From positions 62,001 through 126,000 of the forward strand of contig NZ_JNWV01000002.1 in the NCBI RefSeq assembly GCF_000716535.1: a stretch of DNA of 64,000 bases, read 5' to 3'. The stretch is from Streptomyces flaveolus. Its GTDB lineage: Bacteria > Actinomycetota > Actinomycetes > Streptomycetales > Streptomycetaceae. A program made the position numbers and the translations under genes. Numbering within the stretch: position 1 is the stretch's first letter; every line of letters starts with the position of its first letter. Below the pieces are notes generated by a model. The model saw only the letters and a program-made list of their open reading frames with translations, was not told where the DNA came from and did not search any database. Shown piece by piece: positions 7,151 to 15,717 of the stretch.

Positions 7151-9421
7151 ATGAAGTTCACCAACGGCTTCTGGCGCATCCGCGACGGTGTCCAGGTCGC
7201 GTACGCCACCGAGGCGCGCGACGTGCGCGTCGAATCGAAGCGCTTCACCGCCTACGCCGCCGTGCAGAAGGTGACGCGCAGAGGGGACACGCTCAACGCG
7301 CCGCTCCTCACCGTCAACTGCTTCTCACCCGCCGAGGGCGTCATCGGCGTGCGGGTCACCCACCACGCCGGCAAGCGCCGTCCGGGACCGGACTTCGCCC
7401 TCGCGGCCGAGCCCGGCGATGCGGGCGAGGTCCGCCGGGACGGCACCGTCACCGAGCTGACCAGCGGCCCGCTGACCCTGCGCCTGGACCGGGCCGCCCC
7501 GTGGTCGCTGACCTTCCACGACGGGGACGGGCGGGAGCTGACCCGGGCGGGCCGCAAGGGCACCGCCTTCGCCACCACCGACGACGGCGCCCACCACGTC
7601 CTCACCCAGCTCGCGCTCGGTGTCGGCGAGCAGATCTACGGCCTCGGCGAGCGCTTCACGCCGTTCGTCAAGAACGGCCAGGTGATCGACATCTGGCAGG
7701 CCGACGGCGGCACCAGCAGCGAGCAGGCCTACAAGAACATCCCCTTCTACCTGTCCTCACGGGGCTACGGCGTCTTCGTCAACCACCCCGGCGCGGTCTC
7801 CTTCGAGGTCGGCTCCGAGGCCGTCGGGCAGGTGCAGTTCAGCGTCGAGGACCAGACGCTGGAGTACTACGTCGTCGCCGGCCCCACCCCGAAGGACGTC
7901 CTCACCCGCTACACCGCCCTGACCGGCCGCCCGGCCCTGCCGCCGGCCTGGTCCTTCGGCCTGTGGCTGACCACGTCCTTCACCACGGACTACGACGAGC
8001 GGACCGTGATGTCGTTCGTGGACGGCATGGCCGAGCGCGGCATCCCGCTGTCCGTCTTCCACTTCGACTGCTTCTGGATGCGCGAGTACCAGTGGTGCGA
8101 CTTCGAGTGGGACCCCGAGGTCTTCCCCGATCCCGAGGGGATGCTCGCCCGGCTGAAGGCCAAGGGGCTGAGGATCAGCGCCTGGATCAACCCGTACATC
8201 GCGCAGAAGTCCCCGCTGTTCGAAGAGGCCGCCGCGCTCGGGCACCTGGTGCGCCGGCCGAACGGTGACGTGTGGCAGTGGGACCTGTGGCAGGCCGGCA
8301 TGGGACTGGTCGACTTCACCAGCCCCGACGCCCGCGCCTGGTTCCAGTCCAAGCTGAAGCCCCTGCTGGACCAGGGCGTGGACTGCTTCAAGACGGACTT
8401 CGGCGAGCGCGTCCCGACCGACGTCGTCTGGCACGACGGCTCCGATCCGGAGCGGATGCACAACTACTACACCCACCTGTACAACCAGACCGTGTTCGAA
8501 CTCCTCGAAAAGGAGCGCGGACAGGGCGAGGCCGTGCTCTTCGCCCGCTCCGCGACGGCGGGCGGTCAGCAGTACCCCGTGCACTGGGGCGGCGACTGCT
8601 GGTCGTCCTTCGAGGCCATGTCCGAGTCGCTCCGGGGCGGCCTGTCCCTGTCGCTGAGCGGCTTCGGGTTCTGGAGCCATGACATCGGGGGCTTCGAGGG
8701 CACGCCCGACCCGGCGGTCTTCAAGCGCTGGCTGGCGTTCGGCCTGCTGTCCTCGCACAGCCGGCTGCACGGTTCGTCGTCCTACCGGGTGCCGTGGGCG
8801 TTCGGCGACGAGGCCGTCGACGTCGCCCGGCGGTTCACCCTGCTCAAGCACCGCCTCATGCCCTACCTGTACGGCGCCTCGGCCGAGGCCCACCGCACCG
8901 GCGTTCCGGTGATGCGGCCCATGGTCCTGGAGTTCCCGCACGACCCGGCCTGCCGCCCGCTCGACCGCCAGTACATGCTGGGCGCAGACCTCCTGGTGGC
9001 CCCCGTGTTCAGCGAGGACGGCGAGGTGGAGGTCTACCTCCCCGAGGGCACCTGGACCCATCTCCTCAGCGGCGAGCGAGTCACCGGCCCGGTGTGGCGC
9101 ACCGAACGGCACGGCTTCGACAGCCTTCCGCTGTACGTCCGCGAGGGCGCCGTACTGCCGCTGGCCACCGACGACTCGCGCCCCGACGGCGACTGGCTGG
9201 ACGACCTGGCCCTGCTGGTCCACCCGCCGGCCTCGGCGACGTACACCCGTCAGGTCCGCGTCCCCGACCTGACGGGTGCGCCGGCCGCGGTGTTCCGCGT
9301 CCAGCGTGACGGCGACCTGCTGCGCGTCACCGCGGACGGCACCGACCGTCCCTTCACCGTGCGCGTCGCCGGCGGAGCGAGCGCCGAGGGCAGGGGCGAG
9401 GTGACGGTCCCGCTGCGCTGA
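7151..9421 (+). CDS. yicI: GH31 alpha-xylosidase (YicI-like)
   Basis: A 756-residue cytoplasmic glycoside hydrolase family 31 enzyme. The nucleophile Asp is residue 416 in KTDFGE and the acid/base Asp is residue 482 in HWGGD. As I recall them, these are the same positions as in E. coli YicI, so the match is close and collinear. The family removes alpha-xylosyl residues, for example from isoprimeverose. The start is the ATG at 7151, preceded by GAGGAAG; the longer open frame begins inside the -35 box and is rejected. It is transcribed away from the sugar uptake operon, and the shared palindrome (7235-7247) suggests co-regulation. A strong hairpin lies just after the stop. Confidence 0.93.
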   Translation: MKFTNGFWRIRDGVQVAYATEARDVRVESKRFTAYAAVQKVTRRGDTLNAPLLTVNCFSPAEGVIGVRVTHHAGKRRPGPDFALAAEPGDAGEVRRDGTVTELTSGPLTLRLDRAAPWSLTFHDGDGRELTRAGRKGTAFATTDDGAHHVLTQLALGVGEQIYGLGERFTPFVKNGQVIDIWQADGGTSSEQAYKNIPFYLSSRGYGVFVNHPGAVSFEVGSEAVGQVQFSVEDQTLEYYVVAGPTPKDVLTRYTALTGRPALPPAWSFGLWLTTSFTTDYDERTVMSFVDGMAERGIPLSVFHFDCFWMREYQWCDFEWDPEVFPDPEGMLARLKAKGLRISAWINPYIAQKSPLFEEAAALGHLVRRPNGDVWQWDLWQAGMGLVDFTSPDARAWFQSKLKPLLDQGVDCFKTDFGERVPTDVVWHDGSDPERMHNYYTHLYNQTVFELLEKERGQGEAVLFARSATAGGQQYPVHWGGDCWSSFEAMSESLRGGLSLSLSGFGFWSHDIGGFEGTPDPAVFKRWLAFGLLSSHSRLHGSSSYRVPWAFGDEAVDVARRFTLLKHRLMPYLYGASAEAHRTGVPVMRPMVLEFPHDPACRPLDRQYMLGADLLVAPVFSEDGEVEVYLPEGTWTHLLSGERVTGPVWRTERHGFDSLPLYVREGAVLPLATDDSRPDGDWLDDLALLVHPPASATYTRQVRVPDLTGAPAAVFRVQRDGDLLRVTADGTDRPFTVRVAGGASAEGRGEVTVPLR
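7235..7247. promoter_or_regulatory. Candidate LacI-type operator, copy 2
   Basis: TCGAAGCGCTTCA is the exact reverse complement of the copy at 6856-6868, about 380 bp away. It sits inside the GH31 coding start, where a bound repressor or DNA loop could block both divergent promoters. Confidence 0.5.
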
Positions 9422-9441
9422 CCGAGGCCCGATGCAGACGT

Positions 9442-9475
9442 GGCGGCGGTGACCGGAGCTCCGGCCACCGCCGCC
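9442..9475 (+). terminator. Terminator-like hairpin after GH31
   Basis: A perfect 10-bp stem (GGCGGCGGTG/CACCGCCGCC), then one mismatch, an inner 4-bp CCGG stem and a 4-base loop, beginning 21 bp after the GH31 stop. It has no T-tract, as is common in Streptomyces. Confidence 0.75.
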
Positions 9476-9733
9476 GTCCACCGGGGTGCCGGCGGTCGCG
9501 CCCGCAGTCGGTCAGTCGCTCTCGGCGGCGTGAGGATCGTCGCCGCGTCCGCCGGGCGGAGTGCGGCGCGTCATCCCCCGGTGCCGGAAGCGCCGGCGCT
9601 GCCGGTGGCCAGGGAGTCCAGCACGTCGCGCGGCATGGCGCGTGAGGTGATGCCGGCGGGCACCGACCCCGGACTCGCGGCCGAGGTGATCGTCCTAGGC
9701 GGTAGTCAGGTCATCGCGCAGCAGATGTCGAAC

Positions 9734-9763
9734 GGCTACGACGGCGAGGATGCCGTCGTAGCC
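9734..9763 (-). terminator. Terminator-like hairpin after the PAS/PP2C gene
   Basis: A perfect 12-bp stem GGCTACGACGGC/GCCGTCGTAGCC with a 6-base loop, about 65 bp beyond the stop of the minus-strand PAS protein. Apart from these two hairpins, I see no convincing gene in 9422-9825. Confidence 0.75.
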
Positions 9764-9825
9764 CGCGAGCCGGCCCGTAGCTACTGGTGCGGCGTGTACC
9801 GCCGCCCGGAGGACTGACCGCCGGC

Positions 9826-12246
9826 TCAGTCCCGGGGTCCGGGAAGGTTCTGCTCGACCCAGACGGTCTTGCCGTCCTCGGTGTAACGGGTGCCCCACCG
9901 TTCGGAGCACCGGGCGACGAGCAGCAGCCCCCGGCCGCCCTCGTCCGTGGTCCGGGCGTGCCGCAACCGTGGCGAGGTGCTGCTGCCGTCGGAGACCTCG
10001 CAGGTCAGCACATGGCCGCGGATGAGGCGCAGCCGCATGGGAGGGCCGGCGTAGCGGATGGCGTTGGTGACGAGTTCACTGGCTATCAGCTCGGTCGTGA
10101 ACGCCGCTTCGTCCATGCCCCACTCCGTGAGCTGCCGGGCGACGAGCGACCGGGCCCTGGAGACCACGGACGGATCGCTCGGCAGGTCCCACGACACGAC
10201 CCGGTCCGGCCCCAGCGTGTTCGTGCGGGCGATCTTGACCGCGGCGTCTTCTCGGAGGGGCCGCGGGATCAGCGCGTCGGTCACCATGTGGCATGCCTGG
10301 CGCGCGGAGCCGGAGAACCCGGCGAGGAGGCCGGCCAGGCGCTCACGGCCACGGTCTTCGGACTGCTGCTGGAAGAGGCCTGGCGTGAACACGGCGAGCA
10401 GCGAACCCTCGGGAAGGTCGATGTCGACTTTCTCGAACGGCTCACCGGTGTGGGCCAGGGCTGCGCCGACCGGCAGTTCCAGTGGTGCCGGCGTGCCGTC
10501 GGGGCGCACGATCACGAGACCCGGGTGGCCCGCACAGGAGACGGAGCAGCGCCCCGACACGGGGTCGTATATCAGGTAGAGGCACGTCGCGCCGGCCTCG
10601 CTTCCGCCCGCGGAGCGCAGCCTGTCCCGCGCCGGCCCTTGTCGGTGGTCCCCGGCCCCGTGCCCCTTGTCGCCGTTGAGCCGGCGCACCAGATCGTCGA
10701 GTCGGGCGAGCAGCTCGTCCGGCTCCAGGTCCAGGTCCGACAGGGTGTGCACCGCCGCGCGCAGCCGTCCCGCGGCCGCGGCGGTCTGTACGCCGTGGCC
10801 GGGCGCACGGCCCGCGACGAGGGCCACCCGCGCTCCGGACAGGGGTATCGCGTCGACCCAGTCGCCGCCCGAGCCCGCGTGCACGTACGCGTGCGCCACG
10901 TCGAGAGCATGGTCAGGGGGGAGCGGGCCCGGACGCAGGGCGTGTGACAGGGCGGTCAGGGAATGGCGTTCCCGCAGGTACCGACGGGTGTTGTCGAGGC
11001 ACGCCGCCGTGCGCAACGCGAGTTCTCCGGCCAGGGTCAGATCGTCGCGTTCGAAGGCCCTGCGCTGTCCCCAGCGGCAGAACGTGGCCAGCCCGAGGGC
11101 GCGGTGCTGGGAGAGCAGCGGGACGAGCATCAGCGAGTGGACCTTTTCCGTGGGCGCCCGCAGGCTGTGCAACGCCCGCTGTCCGAGGGAGGACTGCGGA
11201 TCGACCATGCGCGGTTCGAGATCGGCGAGGGCCTCCGCGGCGGCCACCGGCGGCAGGGCGCCCTCCTGCTCGCAGGCCGTCCACGGCTCCGGGTCGTCCC
11301 GGGACCGGCATGCCGCCCGGCGCAGCACGGTGTCGCCCCGTACGGGACCGGGTTCGAGGTCCTCTCCCGCGAGTACCGGCTCCACCACCTCCACGGCCAT
11401 GCCGTCGGCCAGCCCCGGCACGGACACTTCCGCGAGGCCCCGAACGGTGTCGAGCACGTCGAGGGCGGAACCGATCCGGGTGCCGGCCCGCGCGAGCACC
11501 TCCAGCCGCTCCCGCGCCAGGTGGCGGTCGGTGACGTCGACGGTGGCGTCGGCGAGGCCCAGGAGCCGGCCCCGGCCGTCGTGCAGGGGGAAGACGGAAG
11601 CGGAGTAGACATGCTCGTGCTCGGGGTCTCCTGGCGGATGCAGGTGCTTCTCGATGCCGATGACGGGCTGTCCCGTGGCGAGCACCTTTTCCATCACGCG
11701 CTCCACTGCCTCCGTGGGGAAGCCGGGCCACACTTCCGTGGGACGTCTGCCGACGGCTTCCGCGACGGAGGAGCCCTGCATGCCTTCGGCCGCGGGGTTG
11801 AACCGGACGATCCGCAGATCGGGGTCGAGGAGGTACAGACCCACGGGGGACACGGTGAAGAGTGTCTCCAGCAGGGCTCGGTCGAGTGCGGCGGTCGGGC
11901 TCGCCTGTTCCACAGGGGTGAGGGTCACCGTCCACCTCTTCCCCGCCTCGTCCTCGCGCTCGGCGCGGACGGCCAGCCGGCAGGGCAGGAAGGTACCGTC
12001 CTGACGACGCAGTGGTACGGCGATGTCGCCGATGGCGGCGAGCGGGTGCGCGGTGGTGCCGGCGCCGGTGAGCAGGTCGGCAACCGGCCGGCCCACCATG
12101 GCACGAGCGGGATGGCCCAGCAGCTCCTCGGCCGCCGGACTCCACTCGACCACCGTGCCCCCCTGGTCCATGACCAGGTGAGCCTGGCTCCGCGCCGGGA
12201 CGTCGTCGTGGGGGTCACCGCGGTTGGTGGCATGAGATGCACCCAT
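9826..12246 (-). CDS. PAS/GAF/PP2C (SpoIIE)/HATPase multidomain signalling protein
   Basis: An 806-residue cytoplasmic protein with two N-terminal PAS domains (about 20-120 and 140-250), a GAF domain (about 260-410), a SpoIIE/PP2C-type phosphatase domain (about 425-650) and a C-terminal RsbW-like ATPase. In the phosphatase domain GGDWVDAIPL keeps the first metal Asp, but the second motif reads GRAPGHG where GDVxGHG is usual. The ATPase N-box reads ELIASELVTNAIRY and its G-box DEGGRGLLLV. Such proteins sense ligands and set the phosphorylation state of STAS anti-anti-sigma factors, releasing stress or developmental sigma factors. It closely resembles the protein at 42577-44172 over the last 350 residues. 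No STAS gene is adjacent. Confidence 0.88.
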   Translation of the reverse strand: MGASHATNRGDPHDDVPARSQAHLVMDQGGTVVEWSPAAEELLGHPARAMVGRPVADLLTGAGTTAHPLAAIGDIAVPLRRQDGTFLPCRLAVRAEREDEAGKRWTVTLTPVEQASPTAALDRALLETLFTVSPVGLYLLDPDLRIVRFNPAAEGMQGSSVAEAVGRRPTEVWPGFPTEAVERVMEKVLATGQPVIGIEKHLHPPGDPEHEHVYSASVFPLHDGRGRLLGLADATVDVTDRHLARERLEVLARAGTRIGSALDVLDTVRGLAEVSVPGLADGMAVEVVEPVLAGEDLEPGPVRGDTVLRRAACRSRDDPEPWTACEQEGALPPVAAAEALADLEPRMVDPQSSLGQRALHSLRAPTEKVHSLMLVPLLSQHRALGLATFCRWGQRRAFERDDLTLAGELALRTAACLDNTRRYLRERHSLTALSHALRPGPLPPDHALDVAHAYVHAGSGGDWVDAIPLSGARVALVAGRAPGHGVQTAAAAGRLRAAVHTLSDLDLEPDELLARLDDLVRRLNGDKGHGAGDHRQGPARDRLRSAGGSEAGATCLYLIYDPVSGRCSVSCAGHPGLVIVRPDGTPAPLELPVGAALAHTGEPFEKVDIDLPEGSLLAVFTPGLFQQQSEDRGRERLAGLLAGFSGSARQACHMVTDALIPRPLREDAAVKIARTNTLGPDRVVSWDLPSDPSVVSRARSLVARQLTEWGMDEAAFTTELIASELVTNAIRYAGPPMRLRLIRGHVLTCEVSDGSSTSPRLRHARTTDEGGRGLLLVARCSERWGTRYTEDGKTVWVEQNLPGPRD

Positions 12247-12293
12247 GGTGATCAGCTCTCGCTCGCCTCAGAGCTCGGTACGCCCCTCAGTGT

Positions 12294-12343
12294 CCTCCAG
12301 GACGGGCGTCCGCGACATCCGGGCCGCCCGCCGGTCCTGGAGG
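12294..12343 (-). terminator. Terminator-like inverted repeat after SDR
   Basis: A 10-bp perfect stem CCTCCAGGAC/GTCCTGGAGG with a 30-base GC-rich loop, immediately downstream of the SDR stop and upstream of the next minus-strand gene. Confidence 0.55.
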
Positions 12344-12349
12344 CGACGC

Positions 12350-13198
12350 TCAGGCGATCTGCTGCCCGTCGGGGTAGTCGGTGGACCTGGACAGCTCGCT
12401 CCAGGCCGCCGTCTCCGCGTCGAAGGCGGAGCGCGCCTCGGCGACCAGCCGGAGCGCGTCGCTGCCGAGGATGAGGTGGGTCGGCGGGTTCTCGGCCTCG
12501 ACGACGGCGAGCAGGGCACGGCCGGCCTCGGCGGGATCGCCGAGCTGCTGACCACTCATGCCGAGGCGGCGTTCGCGGACCGGGGCGAAGATCGGTTCGT
12601 AGTCGGCGACGGTGCTCTCGACCCGGTCCATGGAGCGGCCGGCCCAGTCGGTGCGGAAGGAACCGGGCTCGATCGCCGTGACGTGGATGCCCAGCGGCGC
12701 GACCTCCTGCGCCAGCGTGGCGGCGATGCCCTCGACGGCGAACTTGGAGCCGTGATAGGCGGCCAGACCGGGGAAGGCGCGCAGACCGCCCATGGAGGTC
12801 ACGAACAGGATGTGTCCGGCACGGCGCTCACGCATCCGGGGCAGGACGGCCTGGGTGACCGCGACGGCGCCGAAGACGTTGACGTCGAACTGCTGCCGGA
12901 AGGTGCTGAGCGGGGTCTCCTCGAAGGTGCCCTCGACACCGTAACCGGCGTTGTTGACGAGCACGTCTATGGGGCCCGTCTCGTCCTCGACCGCCGCGAC
13001 GGTCGGCGCGACGGCGTCGGTGTCGGTGACGTCGAGCACGCGGGCGTGGGCGCGGTCCGGGGCGAGCTGTTCGAAGGCGGCGACCTGGTCCGGCTTGCGG
13101 ACGGTGCCGACGACGGTGTGGCCGGCGTCGAGGGCGGCGGTGGCGAAGGCGCGGCCGAGGCCGCTGCTCACGCCGGTGATGAGGAACGTGCGGGGCAT
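12350..13198 (-). CDS. SDR family oxidoreductase
   Basis: A 282-residue classical short-chain dehydrogenase. Cofactor motif TGVSSGLG lies at residues 8-15 and NNAG at 82-85. The catalytic Ser is near residue 135 (VTSMGG), with Tyr148 and Lys152 in AAYHGSK. The start is the ATG at 13198, preceded by GGAGA; much longer open frames that run through the upstream intergenic region lack these features. This NAD(P)-dependent subfamily acts on alcohols or ketones; the substrate is unknown. It lies downstream of the molybdenum oxidoreductase operon but is separated by 308 bp, so it probably has its own promoter. It is a close paralogue of the SDR at 18357. Confidence 0.9.
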   Translation of the reverse strand: MPRTFLITGVSSGLGRAFATAALDAGHTVVGTVRKPDQVAAFEQLAPDRAHARVLDVTDTDAVAPTVAAVEDETGPIDVLVNNAGYGVEGTFEETPLSTFRQQFDVNVFGAVAVTQAVLPRMRERRAGHILFVTSMGGLRAFPGLAAYHGSKFAVEGIAATLAQEVAPLGIHVTAIEPGSFRTDWAGRSMDRVESTVADYEPIFAPVRERRLGMSGQQLGDPAEAGRALLAVVEAENPPTHLILGSDALRLVAEARSAFDAETAAWSELSRSTDYPDGQQIA

Positions 13199-13506
13199 GT
13201 GTCTCTCCGTTCGCGTCAGGAGGGTCAGGAACAGTCGGGGGGTGTCAGGAACGAGGGGGCGGCGGTCCGTTGTACCGGCCGGTGAGCTGCGGGCCGGTTC
13301 ATGTCCCCAGGCGTCCGGGCGCTTGCACGTCACGGACCGGTCCAGGGCGAAGGCAGCCGCCGTGTCACGGTGGAGAGGAGTACGCGCGCCGGCCAGGGCT
13401 CCGGTCACGGGGGCCCGCCCGGCAGCCGTGCCGGACTCGTCCACGGTGAGGCGGACATCACGGCATCGTTCACTCCATGGGCACGGATCTCGCCGTGGGG
13501 CGGGGC
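13199..13506. other. Intergenic region upstream of SDR
   Basis: About 300 bp between the SDR start and the stop of the molybdopterin subunit. The SDR ribosome-binding site lies at its left end. No gene with a recognisable motif is seen on either strand. Confidence 0.5.
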
Positions 13507-15717
13507 TCAGAGCATGAGTTGGTCGATGGTGAACGGGAGCGAGCGCAGGCGGCGTCCGGTGGCGTGGAAGACGGCGTTGCCGATGGCCGCCGCCAGACCG
13601 ACCAGGCCGACCTCGCCGACTCCCTTGGTACCGACGGCGGTTGCCCGGTCGGGGCCGCCGACGAACAGCACCTCCATGTCGGGGATGTCGGCGTTCACCG
13701 GCATCAGGTAGTCGCCGAACGTGGCGTTGGCGATGCGTCCGGTGCCCCGGTCGGTGGCGGTCTCCTCGAACATGGCCTGGCTGATGCCGCCCACCGTGCC
13801 GCCGACGATCTGGCTGGTGGCCGTCTTCTCGTTGAGGACGCGGCCGCCGTCGATGGCGGAGACCACGCGTGCCACGCGCAGCAGACCCAGTTCCCGGTCG
13901 ACGCGCACTTCGGCGAACTTCGCCCCGAAGGCGCCCGCCATGGCCATCCCCAGTTCGTCGCTGCTGGGCGGCGTGCTCCTGCCGTCGGCGCTGAGTTCCT
14001 CCAGGCCGTGACGGGCGAGGATGTCGACGTAGGACTCGCCTTGTCCGGGATCCGCGAGGCGGTGGACGCGCCCGTCGGTGACCGTCACCTCGTCCACTGT
14101 CGCTGCGCGCAGGGGGGATTCGGTGTCGTCGCGGACCACCTCGAGGAACTCCCGCACCAGGCGCCGGCAGGCGGCGTGGACCGCGTTGCCGAGGGCACCG
14201 GTGAGACCGGAGCCGCCGGCCTGGGGTGAATAGGGCATGTCGGAGTCGCCGAGGTCGAAACGGACCCGGGTGACGTCCAGGCCCAGGAGTTCGGCGGCCA
14301 GTTGGGTCATGACCGTGTAGGTACCGGTTCCGATGTCGGTGGCGGCGCTGCGCACATAGGCCGAGCCGTCGCGGCGCACGGAGGCACGGGCCTGGCACGG
14401 CACCTGGTAGAAGGGATAGGAGACGCCGGCCATGCCGTAGCCGACGAGCCAGCGGCCGTCCCGCATGGAACCCGGCTCCGGTGTGCGCCGCGACCAGCCG
14501 AACCGCTCGGCACCCTCCAGGAAACACTCCCGCAGCGCCTTGCTCGACCAGGGAAGGCCGAGGACCGGGTTCTCCTCCGCGTAGTTGCGCAGGCGGAACC
14601 GGAGGGGGTCCATGCCCAGGGCGTGGGCGACTTCGTCGATCGCGGACTCCAGAGCGAAGTTGCCCTGTCCCTCGGCCGGCGCGCGCATGGAGCCCGGACA
14701 CGGGATGTTCAGCCGCGCCTGCCGGTCGCGGGTGAGCACGTTGGGGCAGGCGTAGGCGACCGCGGAGCCGAAGGAGACGGGTTCGTAGTCGTCGTCCTCC
14801 ATCGCGACGGACGAGATGCCGCGGTGCTCGATGGCGACGAGGTCCCCGTCACGGGTGGCGCCGATCCTGATCTGCTGGACGCTGTTGGGCCGGTGTCCGA
14901 CGGAGGTGAACATCTCGGGCCGGGTGAGGACCAGCTTGACCGGGCGGTTGACCTCGCGGGCCGCCAGCACGGTGAGGATCACGTGGGACCACACCCGCAG
15001 TCCGGCCCCGAAGCCGCCCCCGACGAAGGGGGCCAGGACCCTGATCCCGCTCTCGGGGATCCCGAAGACAGTGGCCAGCGAGGTACGCACGTTGTGCGGC
15101 CACTGCGTCGAGTCGTGCACCGTCAGCGCATCACCGTGCCAGGACGCGACCGTCGTCATCAGGCCGAGGGGGTTGTTGGTGTTGTCGGGGGTGGTGTACG
15201 TCCCTTCGACGATCACGTCGGACGCGGCGAAACCGGCGTTCACGTCTCCGCGTTCGGTGTCCAGTCCCCAGGGGTTCTCGACGATCTCGGCCCGCGGGTC
15301 GTCGACGTCGAGCAGGGCCTCGGTCGCCTCGTACTCGACGCGCACCAGCCGGGCGGCGTACCGGGCCTGTTCCGCGCTCTCGGCCACCACGACCGCGATG
15401 TGCTGGCCGTAATGCAGGACGCGGTCGTCCCGCAGCGGAGCCGGGGGTGATCCGCCCAGCAGCGTCATCGGACCGCGTTCCAGCCTCGGCGCGTTCAGAT
15501 GCGTGAGGACGGTCAGCACGCCCGGTGCCGCCAGGGCGCCGGTCACGTCGATGCCACGGATCCGCCCCGCGGCGATGGTGCTGCCGACCAAGGCGGCGTG
15601 CGCCATGCCGGGGAAGGAGAAGTCGTTGGGGTACCGGGCCTCCCCGGCCACCTTCAGCGGGGCGTCCACGCGGTCGATGCCCGCACCGACGATCCTGCCC
15701 GTTTCGAGAGTCGTCAT
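13507..15717 (-). CDS. Xanthine dehydrogenase-family molybdopterin-binding subunit
   Basis: A 736-residue large subunit of a molybdenum hydroxylase (YagR/PaoC class). The cofactor-binding segments are recognisable: FVGGGFGAGLRVW, GSMRAPAEGQGNFALES, GTGTYTVMTQLAAELLG. The catalytic base Glu is in TKGVGEVGL near the C-terminus. The family hydroxylates aldehydes or aromatic N-heterocycles with water as oxygen source. The start overlaps the FAD-subunit stop by 4 bp, so the three subunits are translationally coupled in the order FeS, FAD, Mo. Unlike the E. coli periplasmic enzyme, no Tat signal is seen on the FeS subunit, so it should be cytoplasmic. No XdhC-like maturation gene is nearby. Confidence 0.93.
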   Translation of the reverse strand: MTTLETGRIVGAGIDRVDAPLKVAGEARYPNDFSFPGMAHAALVGSTIAAGRIRGIDVTGALAAPGVLTVLTHLNAPRLERGPMTLLGGSPPAPLRDDRVLHYGQHIAVVVAESAEQARYAARLVRVEYEATEALLDVDDPRAEIVENPWGLDTERGDVNAGFAASDVIVEGTYTTPDNTNNPLGLMTTVASWHGDALTVHDSTQWPHNVRTSLATVFGIPESGIRVLAPFVGGGFGAGLRVWSHVILTVLAAREVNRPVKLVLTRPEMFTSVGHRPNSVQQIRIGATRDGDLVAIEHRGISSVAMEDDDYEPVSFGSAVAYACPNVLTRDRQARLNIPCPGSMRAPAEGQGNFALESAIDEVAHALGMDPLRFRLRNYAEENPVLGLPWSSKALRECFLEGAERFGWSRRTPEPGSMRDGRWLVGYGMAGVSYPFYQVPCQARASVRRDGSAYVRSAATDIGTGTYTVMTQLAAELLGLDVTRVRFDLGDSDMPYSPQAGGSGLTGALGNAVHAACRRLVREFLEVVRDDTESPLRAATVDEVTVTDGRVHRLADPGQGESYVDILARHGLEELSADGRSTPPSSDELGMAMAGAFGAKFAEVRVDRELGLLRVARVVSAIDGGRVLNEKTATSQIVGGTVGGISQAMFEETATDRGTGRIANATFGDYLMPVNADIPDMEVLFVGGPDRATAVGTKGVGEVGLVGLAAAIGNAVFHATGRRLRSLPFTIDQLML

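Noticed and set aside
9440..9817. Plus-strand open frame of 125 residues between GH31 and the PAS protein
   Set aside because: It reads straight through two strong hairpins, has no recognisable motif, and has no convincing ribosome-binding site.
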